Shown here piece after piece: positions 46,565 to 54,162 of a DNA stretch of 64,000 bases. The position numbers and the translations under genes are program-made. The stretch lies in assembly GCA_902785575.1 (NCBI GenBank), contig CACZZF010000011.1, forward strand, positions 1 to 64,000, read 5' to 3'. The notes under the pieces were generated by a model, which saw only the letters and a program-made list of their open reading frames with translations, was not told the DNA's origin and searched no databases. This DNA comes from an uncultured Bacteroidia bacterium (GTDB taxonomy: Bacteria; Bacteroidota; Bacteroidia; Bacteroidales; UBA932). Positions within the stretch are counted from its first letter, which is position 1; each line of letters starts with the position of its first letter.

Positions 46565-47737
46565 CTATTCCTGCCTTAAAGGTTCACCGGAAGCGAGACG
46601 CTCCTTTGAAAGGACAGGATTCGCGTAGATGCGTAGGAATATGTCTCTGAGCTCGTTCCTGTCCAGCTTTTTCTCGACTTTGTCGAGCCTGTGCTCAGTG
46701 TAAGCCTCGAACTTCTCCACATCCTCCTTGTCATAAAGGTCTGAATATTTGGATGTGTTCCAGACTTGGTCGTAAGCTATATAATTGGTCTTCCAGAGAT
46801 GGTAACCGGCGATAACCCTCTTGTCCACAGCATGCCTGATGGCTTGGTAACGGTCGTTCTTGTCGCACTTGCTGGCCATCTCGATCTCATCGAAAGTGAG
46901 CGGAAGACCGAAGTTGAGATGGACGTTCCCCTTCTTCTGGCGTATTCCCATCACTATGCTATGCATGTCCTCGTGACGACCTTTCACGTATTTCTTGGTT
47001 CTGGAAATCAATATCTCACGGGCTTTGCGTACATCGCATGGCTCATACTCGTACGAGATGCTGAGCGGGATGATATTCAGCTCCATGAAATTCTCTTGGA
47101 AAGACTTCTCTCCGCTCATGTCAAGCATCTTGAGAAGGCCTTGCTCGGTCGTGTCGATTCCGTCCTTGGTGCGTCCCTGCCTCTGGGCGAGCCAGATGGA
47201 TGCCTTGCCGGAGGTAATAGTCTGACGGATGTACTTCGAAAGCATCTGCGAGGAGAGGTATAGATCCCTGGCGGATATTCCTCTAATCACTTTAATCATT
47301 CGATTAGATCGAAGCAGGTATTCGACTGTCTTACTTTGTTTTATGAGGTTATCACCAACGCATATCTCCGTCAGTGGAATCCCATTTCTGAAGAATACCA
47401 TCTGAGTGATGGCAGGGTCAAGGATAATGTCCCTATGGTTGGACATGGCGAGGAACTTGCCCCTTATCCCTTTGATATAGCTTATTCCATCGTAAGAGAA
47501 GTTGTGGATGGTGTTGTCTATGCACCAGCCAACAGCTTCATTCATTACTTTCTCCTGGAATTCATCTATGCTGTTTACGGAACGCAGCGCGTCCCTAAGG
47601 TAAGTCACAGGCCTGTCCGGGAACAGATATTCCGAAATGGCGAAAACCGCGGGATGGTTCGCTACCTTCCCAAGGGCCTTTACAGCCTCTTCGTCATTGT
47701 AGGGACATATATTGTCAAATTCAGTCTTGTCTGCCAT
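46565..47737 (-). CDS. PlsC/PlsB-like acyltransferase
   Basis: A 390-residue protein of the glycerol-phosphate acyltransferase superfamily. SNHRDIILDP (near residue 107) is the catalytic motif; spacing between His and the last Asp is one residue longer than the usual HX4D. IWLAQRQGRTKDG corresponds to the substrate-binding motif III, and LNIIPLSISYEYEP to motif IV. No membrane-spanning segment is obvious, so it is probably peripheral. Acyl donor and acceptor are not known. It heads the operon with the antiporter and cysteate synthase, which makes a lipid acceptor derived from cysteate an attractive but unproven idea. Confidence 0.8.
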   Translation of the reverse strand: MADKTEFDNICPYNDEEAVKALGKVANHPAVFAISEYLFPDRPVTYLRDALRSVNSIDEFQEKVMNEAVGWCIDNTIHNFSYDGISYIKGIRGKFLAMSNHRDIILDPAITQMVFFRNGIPLTEICVGDNLIKQSKTVEYLLRSNRMIKVIRGISARDLYLSSQMLSKYIRQTITSGKASIWLAQRQGRTKDGIDTTEQGLLKMLDMSGEKSFQENFMELNIIPLSISYEYEPCDVRKAREILISRTKKYVKGRHEDMHSIVMGIRQKKGNVHLNFGLPLTFDEIEMASKCDKNDRYQAIRHAVDKRVIAGYHLWKTNYIAYDQVWNTSKYSDLYDKEDVEKFEAYTEHRLDKVEKKLDRNELRDIFLRIYANPVLSKERLASGEPLRQE

Positions 47738-47759
47738 GGCTGATTATTTTCTTAACTGA

Positions 47760-47790
47760 CAAATTTAAATATTTTCGCAGCTATTCGCAA
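47760..47790 (-). promoter_or_regulatory. Promoter of the acyltransferase-antiporter-cysteate synthase operon
   Basis: On the minus strand TTG (47790-47788), 20 bases, then TAAATTTG (47767-47760), a full consensus match. It lies within the last codons of queA, 23 bases before the acyltransferase ATG, so the operon can be transcribed independently of queA. Confidence 0.6.
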
Positions 47791-49000
47791 TATCCCTGCG
47801 GAAAAGAATGGAGCTGTCGCCGTAGCTAAGGAATCTGAATCCATTCGAGAGGGCGAAATCATATATCGTCCTCCAATCCCCTCCTACAAATGCTGATATC
47901 AACAAGATAAGGGTACTCTCCGGTTGATGGAAATTGGTCACGAGGATGTCAACGAGACGGAACTTGAAACCAGGGACTATTATGATTCTGGTCCCGACTT
48001 TCAACTCTGTCAAGTTATTGGCTTCCAAATAATTGATAATGGCATCCAAGGCCTCCGTGACAGTATAGGGATAGTCTCTTTCGTATGGAGCCCATTGTCC
48101 CACATCCTCAGGTTTCCCTGTTTCTATGCAACTGATTCCGACATAATAGAGCGACTCCAAGGTACGGACCGAAGTCGTGCCTACAGCTATTAACTTGCCT
48201 TTGTTGTCCCTTATCCTTTTGAGCAGGTCAAGGCCGACAACGAAAGGCTCGCGATGCATCGGATGCCCTGAAATCTCAGAGGATTTGACGGGAAGGAAGG
48301 TGCCCGCACCGACATGAAGGCAGACATTCCGAATATCGATTCCCTTCTCTTTAATGCCTTTCAGTACCCTGTCTGTGAAGTGCAAACCGGCCGTAGGAGC
48401 GGCTACAGAGCCTCTTATCTTGGCATATAGGGTTTGATAGCGCTCGGCGTCGATGGCTTCTGTCTCACGGTTAAGATATGGTGGAATCGGTATTGAACCG
48501 CAGATGTCCAGCACATTCGAGAAAGGATGCCCGCCTTCCCATGAGAATTCAACCTCCCCAGTCCGGTCGCTTCTTCCGATCAGCCTGGCTTTCAAATTAA
48601 GGGACGCGACAACCGGGTCGGAATCAGGATTATAAATGCTCAAGAGATCGTTTTTCCAGCGTTTCGCATTGCCAATCACGCACTTCCACACGCTATGGGA
48701 AGTAGATGCGAATGCCGTGTTATACTCTGGCGGATCAATTGGCTCAAGGCAGAACACTTCGATGTGAGCTCCGGATTCCCTCTGAAAATGAAGTCTGGCC
48801 GGGACTACCTTTGTGTCGTTGAATATCATAAGTGATCCTTTCGGCAGCAGGCCGGGAAGATCTCTGAATATATGTTCGTCGACATTGCCGTCAACGTAAC
48901 GAAGCAATTTAGATGAATCCCGCTCAGGGAGGGGATATTTAGCGATCCTCTCATCAGGCAGTTCATAGAAATAGTCTTCAATCTTTATCGAAGGAATCAT
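47765..49000 (-). CDS. queA: S-adenosylmethionine:tRNA ribosyltransferase-isomerase QueA
   Basis: Transfers and isomerises the ribosyl group of SAM to preQ1 in tRNA, forming epoxyqueuosine. With ATG at 49000 it has 411 residues. Family signatures: LPDERIAKYPLPERDSSKLL, LMIFNDTKVVPARL, the GSVAAPTAGLHFT core, LHVGAGTFLPV and TNFHQPESTLILLISAF. A frame extending 13 codons upstream lacks family similarity and crosses the -7 box at 49025-49032. Confidence 0.96.
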   Translation of the reverse strand: MIPSIKIEDYFYELPDERIAKYPLPERDSSKLLRYVDGNVDEHIFRDLPGLLPKGSLMIFNDTKVVPARLHFQRESGAHIEVFCLEPIDPPEYNTAFASTSHSVWKCVIGNAKRWKNDLLSIYNPDSDPVVASLNLKARLIGRSDRTGEVEFSWEGGHPFSNVLDICGSIPIPPYLNRETEAIDAERYQTLYAKIRGSVAAPTAGLHFTDRVLKGIKEKGIDIRNVCLHVGAGTFLPVKSSEISGHPMHREPFVVGLDLLKRIRDNKGKLIAVGTTSVRTLESLYYVGISCIETGKPEDVGQWAPYERDYPYTVTEALDAIINYLEANNLTELKVGTRIIIVPGFKFRLVDILVTNFHQPESTLILLISAFVGGDWRTIYDFALSNGFRFLSYGDSSILFRRDIANSCENI

Positions 49001-49024
49001 CGTTGACAATTCAAAATTACAGTA

Positions 49025-49032
49025 CAAATATA
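49025..49032 (-). promoter_or_regulatory. -7 box of queA
   Basis: Minus-strand TATATTTG, 24 bases before the queA ATG at 49000. No -33 box within 19-21 bases. Confidence 0.35.
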
Positions 49033-49442
49033 AACTCAAGCGCGAATTTAATCATTTCGTGCGATATCGAGCGAAAGCGAAAAAACAGCCTTGTGTTATC
49101 ATCACCAAGCGTTCATTTATTTTAAATGCGGTTATAAAAATGTGAAATTCGTTTTCAAATATACGGTGGTTTACAAAAGTGAAAATGGAAAATTTTAATA
49201 AAGTTAATCTAAACTTGTAATTAACTCATTATCAGATAATTAGCTAATATAAATTAATTTTATAGTTGAAGAAAATATGTAAATAAGACTCCCCTATTGT
49301 CGGTATTTGCGATTAATCATAAATAATGATACATTTATATGGCTATTTGTCAGATATTTACATGTATCTAACTTAACTTAAATTTAGGTATTTTATTGCT
49401 CCTTATTTAAATTACGTTGTCATACTTATGATAAACTTACCC

Positions 49443-49473
49443 TTTGGAATTACAAACTTTATCATTAAATTTG
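49443..49473 (+). promoter_or_regulatory. Promoter of the XRE-pyrD-cinA operon
   Basis: TTTG (49443-49446), exactly 19 bases, then TAAATTTG (49466-49473): the best consensus promoter in the window. The start is expected near 49479, about 14 bases before the ATG. Confidence 0.7.
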
Positions 49474-49492
49474 TGAACAAAGAATTCGTCCC

Positions 49493-49849
49493 ATGAACCA
49501 GCGTCTACAGCAGTTTCTCAATGCCGAGAATATTTCCCAGTCACAATTCGCCGATCGTCTCGGTGTCGCTAAAGCGAGCGTCTCTCATATCCTCGCCGGA
49601 CGTAACAAACCTGGCTATGACTTCATAGAGAGTTTATCCCGTCAATTCCCTAATTTGAATCTGGAATGGCTTATAAACGGGCGTGGCAGAATGTACAAGG
49701 TGACAGGACAAGAGCCTGAGATTCCCGTTCAGGAGGCGGATAATATATTCGAAAACACCCCCGAATCCATCGAATCGCAGATTGATCAGCCTAAAATCGT
49801 GAAAGTTGTCATATTCTACGACAACGGCACTTTCCAGGAAATCGTCTAA
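49493..49849 (+). CDS. XRE-family helix-turn-helix regulator
   Basis: A 118-residue protein. Residues 1-60 form an XRE/Cro helix-turn-helix (NISQSQFADRLGVAKASVSHILAGRNKPGYDFIESLSRQFP-type arrangement, with recognition helix around ASVSHILAG). LNLEWLINGRGRMY follows, a phrase common in Bacteroidota members. The C-terminal half (62-118) is acidic and ends in a small beta segment, KIVKVVIFYDNGTFQEIV. The target is unknown; the very A+T-rich, palindrome-bearing region directly upstream is a natural place for autoregulation. pyrD begins 17 bases later. Confidence 0.88.
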   Translation: MNQRLQQFLNAENISQSQFADRLGVAKASVSHILAGRNKPGYDFIESLSRQFPNLNLEWLINGRGRMYKVTGQEPEIPVQEADNIFENTPESIESQIDQPKIVKVVIFYDNGTFQEIV

Positions 49850-49866
49850 TTTGCTATATTCGCGGT

Positions 49867-50895
49867 ATGTACAAGCTTTTGATCAGACCGCTTTTGTTTT
49901 GTCTATCACCGGAAAGGGCCCACAGGCTGACTTTCCGTCTTTTGCGTATCGCTCGCAAAATCCCTTTCTGCGCCTCTCTGTTTAAGCTTTTATATCGCTG
50001 CAAGACCCCTTCACTTCGTCGTGAGCTCTGGGGCCTTGATTTCCCGAATCCTGTCGGTCTTGCGGCTGGAATCGACAAAAATGGCGAGTATTACAACGAA
50101 ATATCATGGTTCGGTTTCTCTTTTGTGGAGATCGGGTCTCTCACCCCTGAGCCCCAGGATGGCAATCCCCGCCCTCGTCTTTTCCGTCTTCCCAAAGACA
50201 AGGCATTGATTAACAGGATGGGAATCAATAATAAAGGAGTCTCTTACGCTATCGAGCGTATCAAACAAGACCATCCTAAGACTATTATTTGCGCCAGTAT
50301 AGCGAAGAACACCACCTCCGCTTCTGAAGGTGATATAATTGGTGACTACACAAAGTCTTTCTCCCTCCTTTATGATTTTGTGGATATGTTCACCGTCAAT
50401 GTCTCCTGCCCCAATGTGGAGGGTTTGCAGCATCTGCAGGATGTGTCTTATCTATCAGATGTTGTTGATCCTCTGCTAGATATGAGAATATGCTATGACT
50501 CATACAGACCTATACTGGTCAAGGTCTCCCCTGACATTCCTCTGGAGGAATTGGACGAGATCCTGGATTATTGCATGATGTCCGGCGTCGACGGTGTCGT
50601 AGCCGGCAACACCACCACATCCAGGGAAGGATTGGTCACGCCAAAGGATAAAGTGGATAAAATCGGCAAAGGAGGCCTTTCAGGGGCACCTTTGTTCGAG
50701 AAAAGCCTGGCCCTGGTCAAGCATATTCACGAGCACACTCTCGGCAGGCTGCCCATAGTCGGTGTGGGGGGAATAATGGGACCTGAGCAGGCGCGTCAGA
50801 TGCTTGATGCCGGCGCCTCCCTGATTGAGATATGCACTGGATTCATCTATGAGGGTCCCGGTGCCGTGAAAAAGATTCTTAAAGGATTGAAATGA
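49867..50895 (+). CDS. pyrD: Dihydroorotate dehydrogenase, class 2-like
   Basis: FMN enzyme oxidising dihydroorotate to orotate in pyrimidine synthesis. The 342 residues carry the N-terminal helical extension of quinone-linked class 2 enzymes (LLIRPLLFCLSPERAHRLTF). FMN and substrate motifs follow: NPVGLAAGIDKNGEY, EIGSLTPEPQDGNPRPRLFR, INRMGINNKG, VVAGNTTTSR and GVGGIMGPEQARQMLDAGAS. At the catalytic-base position it has NVSCPN, where E. coli class 2 PyrD has Ser175 in NISSPN and class 1 enzymes have Cys. cinA overlaps by 4 bases. Confidence 0.95.
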   Translation: MYKLLIRPLLFCLSPERAHRLTFRLLRIARKIPFCASLFKLLYRCKTPSLRRELWGLDFPNPVGLAAGIDKNGEYYNEISWFGFSFVEIGSLTPEPQDGNPRPRLFRLPKDKALINRMGINNKGVSYAIERIKQDHPKTIICASIAKNTTSASEGDIIGDYTKSFSLLYDFVDMFTVNVSCPNVEGLQHLQDVSYLSDVVDPLLDMRICYDSYRPILVKVSPDIPLEELDEILDYCMMSGVDGVVAGNTTTSREGLVTPKDKVDKIGKGGLSGAPLFEKSLALVKHIHEHTLGRLPIVGVGGIMGPEQARQMLDAGASLIEICTGFIYEGPGAVKKILKGLK

Positions 50896-52163
50896 TAGAA
50901 GCTTCGATTTGCACAATCGGCGACGAGATTCTTATAGGCCAGATTGTGGACACCAATTCAGCGGCGATCGCGCGCTCCCTTGAGGAGATCGGAATAAAGG
51001 TCGGCCGGACTCTCTCCATCGGGGATGACCGTGGCGAGATAATCGGAAACCTCGAGAATGAGCTGAGAATCAGCAATATAGTTATTTCCACCGGAGGCCT
51101 CGGCCCCACGAAGGATGATATCACTAAGTCGGCTCTGGCCGAGATGAGCGGCAGCGATGCCTATGTGGAGAATCCCGTCCAGATGGAAATAATCCACGAC
51201 ATTCTCCGCTCCAGAGGGCTCGATATCCTGGATATCAATAAGGCCCAGGCTCTTGTCCCGGACACATGTGAGGTGATACCAAACCGGTTGGGAACGGCTC
51301 CTATTATGGTTTTCAGGTTCCCTGAAGAGAAATTTGGCCATCCCGCCACCCTCTATTCCCTGCCCGGAGTGCCCTTTGAGGCGATCGGAGCCTTGCCTGA
51401 TGTTATCGAGGATATAAAGAACCATAATTCCCTGACTGACATTTTCCATAAATGTGTCATGGTCGCCGGGCTCGCTGAGTCTGCCCTTTCCAAACTTATT
51501 GAGCCATGGGAAGATAGTCTACCGGAAGACATGCATCTTGCATATCTCCCCAACCAGCTCACCGGTGTACGCCTGAGGCTCTCCATTTATGGCGGTAATA
51601 AAGAAGATGAGGAAAGGCGTATTGATGAGCGTTTCGCTGCCCTGCAGCCAATTCTAGGCGATAAGATATATTCCTACTCTGATGACACTCTCCAGAACGC
51701 TGTGGGGGCGCTTCTCAGGGGGACTGGAAAGACTCTCAGCGCGGCCGAGTCCTGCACAGGTGGGATGATCTCTTCGTTAATAACTTCAGTTCCAGGTGCT
51801 TCTGAATATTACCTAGGCTCTGTGACATCTTATGCTGTGGCTGTGAAAGAGGCTGTTCTGGGTGTCGGGCATGACGTTGTTGAGACTTACGGTGTAGTCA
51901 GCTCAGAAGTCGCGGCCGCTATGGCGGAGGGAGTCCGGAAACTCACCGGAAGCACCTATTCAGTCGCCACAACAGGCTTGGCTGGTCCCGCCGGTGATGA
52001 GCGGAATCCTGTCGGAACAGTATGGATCGGAGTCTCTGGACCCCACGGTACAACGACTGCCAGGCGTGTCTATAAAAATGACAGAAAGAGGAATATTGAG
52101 AGGTTTACATCAGCCGCACTCGATGAATTAAGGCTTTATATCCTTCAAGACTCAAAGTCTTGA
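50892..52163 (+). CDS. cinA: CinA family protein (nicotinamide-nucleotide amidase)
   Basis: Two-domain protein of 423 residues. Residues 1-170 are a MoCF_biosynth (COG1058) domain with GDEILIGQIVDTNSAAIA and STGGLGPTKDDIT. Residues about 265-420 are the CinA/PncC amidase domain (AAESCTGGMISSLITSVPGAS, VTSYAVAVKEAVLGV, TGLAGPAGDERNPVGTVWIG) that deamidates nicotinamide mononucleotide. It is the last gene of the XRE-pyrD-cinA operon and ends before a strong hairpin. Confidence 0.95.
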   Translation: MIEASICTIGDEILIGQIVDTNSAAIARSLEEIGIKVGRTLSIGDDRGEIIGNLENELRISNIVISTGGLGPTKDDITKSALAEMSGSDAYVENPVQMEIIHDILRSRGLDILDINKAQALVPDTCEVIPNRLGTAPIMVFRFPEEKFGHPATLYSLPGVPFEAIGALPDVIEDIKNHNSLTDIFHKCVMVAGLAESALSKLIEPWEDSLPEDMHLAYLPNQLTGVRLRLSIYGGNKEDEERRIDERFAALQPILGDKIYSYSDDTLQNAVGALLRGTGKTLSAAESCTGGMISSLITSVPGASEYYLGSVTSYAVAVKEAVLGVGHDVVETYGVVSSEVAAAMAEGVRKLTGSTYSVATTGLAGPAGDERNPVGTVWIGVSGPHGTTTARRVYKNDRKRNIERFTSAALDELRLYILQDSKS

Positions 52164-52179
52164 TTCAAAGATTATAAAA

Positions 52180-52229
52180 CAAAATAGTTAGGGTGTATAA
52201 CAACTTTGTTATATGCCCTAACTATTTTG
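52180..52229. terminator. Bidirectional terminator between cinA and dipeptidase
   Basis: A 50-base nested inverted repeat. The outer arms CAAAATAGTTAGGG (52180-52193) and CCCTAACTATTTTG (52216-52229) and the inner arms TATAACAA (52196-52203) and TTGTTATA (52206-52213) are perfect. They are separated only by a TG/TG mismatch and a 2-base loop. It separates convergent operons, ending both with A/T-rich arms. Confidence 0.75.
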
Positions 52230-52240
52230 CGGTAAAGTTG

Positions 52241-53230
52241 CTATAACGAATTGGAAATCACGTCATTAAAGACTCTGAGGAAATTTTGTCCGGCAATTTT
52301 CTCAATCTTGTCTTCCGAGTAACCTTTTCTTCTCAAAAGGTCGAAAATTATCGGGAGCTTTGAGACGTCCTCCAAGCCTTCCGGAGTCACCTCGATCCCG
52401 TCGAAATCTGTTCCGATTCCGACATGTTCTATACCAGCGACATTGACGGCATGGTCAATATGACGGACAACATCTTCGGCTGTCGGCTTGGGTGTCGCTT
52501 TCTCCCCTGACTCAGCATAAGCCTTCGCGTAAGAGTCGGAGAGGAAGACCGGATAAAAATTAATCTGTATCACACCGCCTTTGTCTGCCATGCGCCGGAT
52601 CATATCGTCAGTCATATTCCTCGGATGGTTGGCAATGGCTCTGCAGCATGAATGCGTGGAGACGATCGGAGACTTTGAACAAGCCAGTACATCATTGAAT
52701 GTCAAGTCGGAAACGTGTGCCATATCAATGATCATTCCAAGTCGGTTCATCTCCGAGACGACCTCCCTGCCGAATGGACTCAGGCCTCCCCAGCGTTTTC
52801 CTTCCATAGCGGCGTCAGCTATCTCATTGTCCCCGTTATGAGTCAGAGTCATGTATCTGGCACCGAAGCGGTAGAATAAACGAAGCAGCGACAATGATTT
52901 CTGGATTGGAGAGCCGTTCTCTATTCCTATTAATATTGAGATTAGACCTTTCTCTTTGTTCGCCAATGCCTCTGACGGAGATGTCGCGATGGCTACCTGG
53001 TCAGGATACTGCCCTACAGCGTCATAAATGCTCGCAAGCATCTCCAGCGCTCTGGTCGTCGACGCCTCCGGAGAGAGCTCTGCTGATGTGTATAAGGCGA
53101 AAAAAGAGGCGTCGACTCCCCCTGCCTTCAACTTGGCAAGATCCACCTGTCCGTCTGGGGCACCTTTCCCCAGATCCATTCCCTTTATCAGAAGGGTCGG
53201 CGTATCACAGTGAGTGTCAAGGACAAACAT
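52241..53230 (-). CDS. Membrane dipeptidase family (peptidase M19) enzyme
   Basis: Zinc dipeptidase of the renal dipeptidase family, 329 residues, without a signal peptide. Visible signatures: VLDTHCDTP with the first metal His and Asp, GIENGSPIQ with the bridging Glu region, YMTLTHNGDNEIAD, IDMAHVSD, and STHSCCRAIANHPRN. IEHVGIGTDFDGIE closes the barrel. Substrates in the family include L,D and D-containing dipeptides. It shares one base with the stop of the upstream DUF2807 gene. Confidence 0.92.
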   Translation of the reverse strand: MFVLDTHCDTPTLLIKGMDLGKGAPDGQVDLAKLKAGGVDASFFALYTSAELSPEASTTRALEMLASIYDAVGQYPDQVAIATSPSEALANKEKGLISILIGIENGSPIQKSLSLLRLFYRFGARYMTLTHNGDNEIADAAMEGKRWGGLSPFGREVVSEMNRLGMIIDMAHVSDLTFNDVLACSKSPIVSTHSCCRAIANHPRNMTDDMIRRMADKGGVIQINFYPVFLSDSYAKAYAESGEKATPKPTAEDVVRHIDHAVNVAGIEHVGIGTDFDGIEVTPEGLEDVSKLPIIFDLLRRKGYSEDKIEKIAGQNFLRVFNDVISNSL

Positions 53231-54150
53231 TATTTCCTAAGTACTGAAGCGCTTTGGATCTTGATTATCTTGATCGCGGGTTCTCCGGCGAAAACTACCT
53301 CTGCCCCCCTTCCGAGATCAAGTTCAAGTGACTTGGAAGCCCAGACATCCACATCAACTCCCGTTACCGCCAAGGTGGCCTCCTCAGTTTCAAGCGCTGA
53401 TGCGTCGACTTTAGATGATGTTCCCTTTCCATTGACTTCAAGAACCTTGGAATTCCCGGCGACAGTTATTTTAGAACTTCCAGTGGGAGAGACAGTTATC
53501 TTCTCATCTACGCTCCCTTTAATGTTTATCTCGGATGCTCCGGCAGCTGTGATGCCGATATTAGCCGCATGACATTCCATCGCTATTCCACCTTTTCCGT
53601 CAGTAGTGACCTTGACATCATTCTCAACGTTCACACCGGCATTCGAGAAGCGGGCGTTCTTCGAGACGCTCAGATCCAGGCTCTTTCCGAATATCTTAAG
53701 GTTATTGATAGAAGATGAACCGGTCATGGTAATCGCGAAATCACCAACAGCCAGGTCAGCGGCAGAGAAAAACTCTGACTCATCGTTCAGGGTCAATGAT
53801 TTCAAGACTGGCATAGTTATTACTGCCACTAAAGTGCGCTCCGGTGAATTCTTGCCCTTGTATTGTTTCTTAAGATCTTTAGGGACATTCTTCTCGTCCA
53901 AACCGAGATGGAGCACACCGGCTTTGACATAGCACTCAACATAGCTCTCTAGCGCGTCATCCATTGTAAGTTTAGCGTTGTAGGTGTCGCCCTTAGTGAT
54001 CGATACCCTGAACCCGTCGGATGCTTCTATTCCCTCGAACGGAGAGAGAGAATGCTCCTTTGATCTGGTCTGCGAGGAAGCGCAAACAGTTGATGCCATG
54101 ATACAAATGGCAATAACTAACAAATTATTAACCAGAGTTTTCATAATCAT
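53230..54150 (-). CDS. DUF2807 (GIN domain) exported protein
   Basis: A 306-residue protein with a signal peptide (LLVIAICIMASTVCASS). The mature part has the head-GIN fold: FEGIEASDGFRVSITKGD at the N-terminus, then a long right-handed beta repeat with many Ser, Asn, Gly and Asp (for example GASEINIKGSVDEKITVSPTG). Known family members are called putative auto-transporter adhesins, but the role is unproven. Its C-terminus, unlike most, ends in a short basic LRK. Directly behind the ABC-F gene by 12 bases. Confidence 0.82.
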   Translation of the reverse strand: MIMKTLVNNLLVIAICIMASTVCASSQTRSKEHSLSPFEGIEASDGFRVSITKGDTYNAKLTMDDALESYVECYVKAGVLHLGLDEKNVPKDLKKQYKGKNSPERTLVAVITMPVLKSLTLNDESEFFSAADLAVGDFAITMTGSSSINNLKIFGKSLDLSVSKNARFSNAGVNVENDVKVTTDGKGGIAMECHAANIGITAAGASEINIKGSVDEKITVSPTGSSKITVAGNSKVLEVNGKGTSSKVDASALETEEATLAVTGVDVDVWASKSLELDLGRGAEVVFAGEPAIKIIKIQSASVLRK

Positions 54151-54162
54151 CGATATAACTAA

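Larger units (their letters stand above)
49001..49492. other. Long A+T-rich intergenic region between queA and the XRE gene
   Basis: 492 bases with no gene. It contains a queA-facing -7 box TATATTTG (49032-49025), a 13-bp palindrome ATTATCAGATAAT (49228-49240), an ATCAT/ATGAT inverted repeat in the 49308-49332 stretch, and the promoter of the XRE gene (49443-49473). The rest is very A+T-rich without a recognisable motif. Confidence 0.7.
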
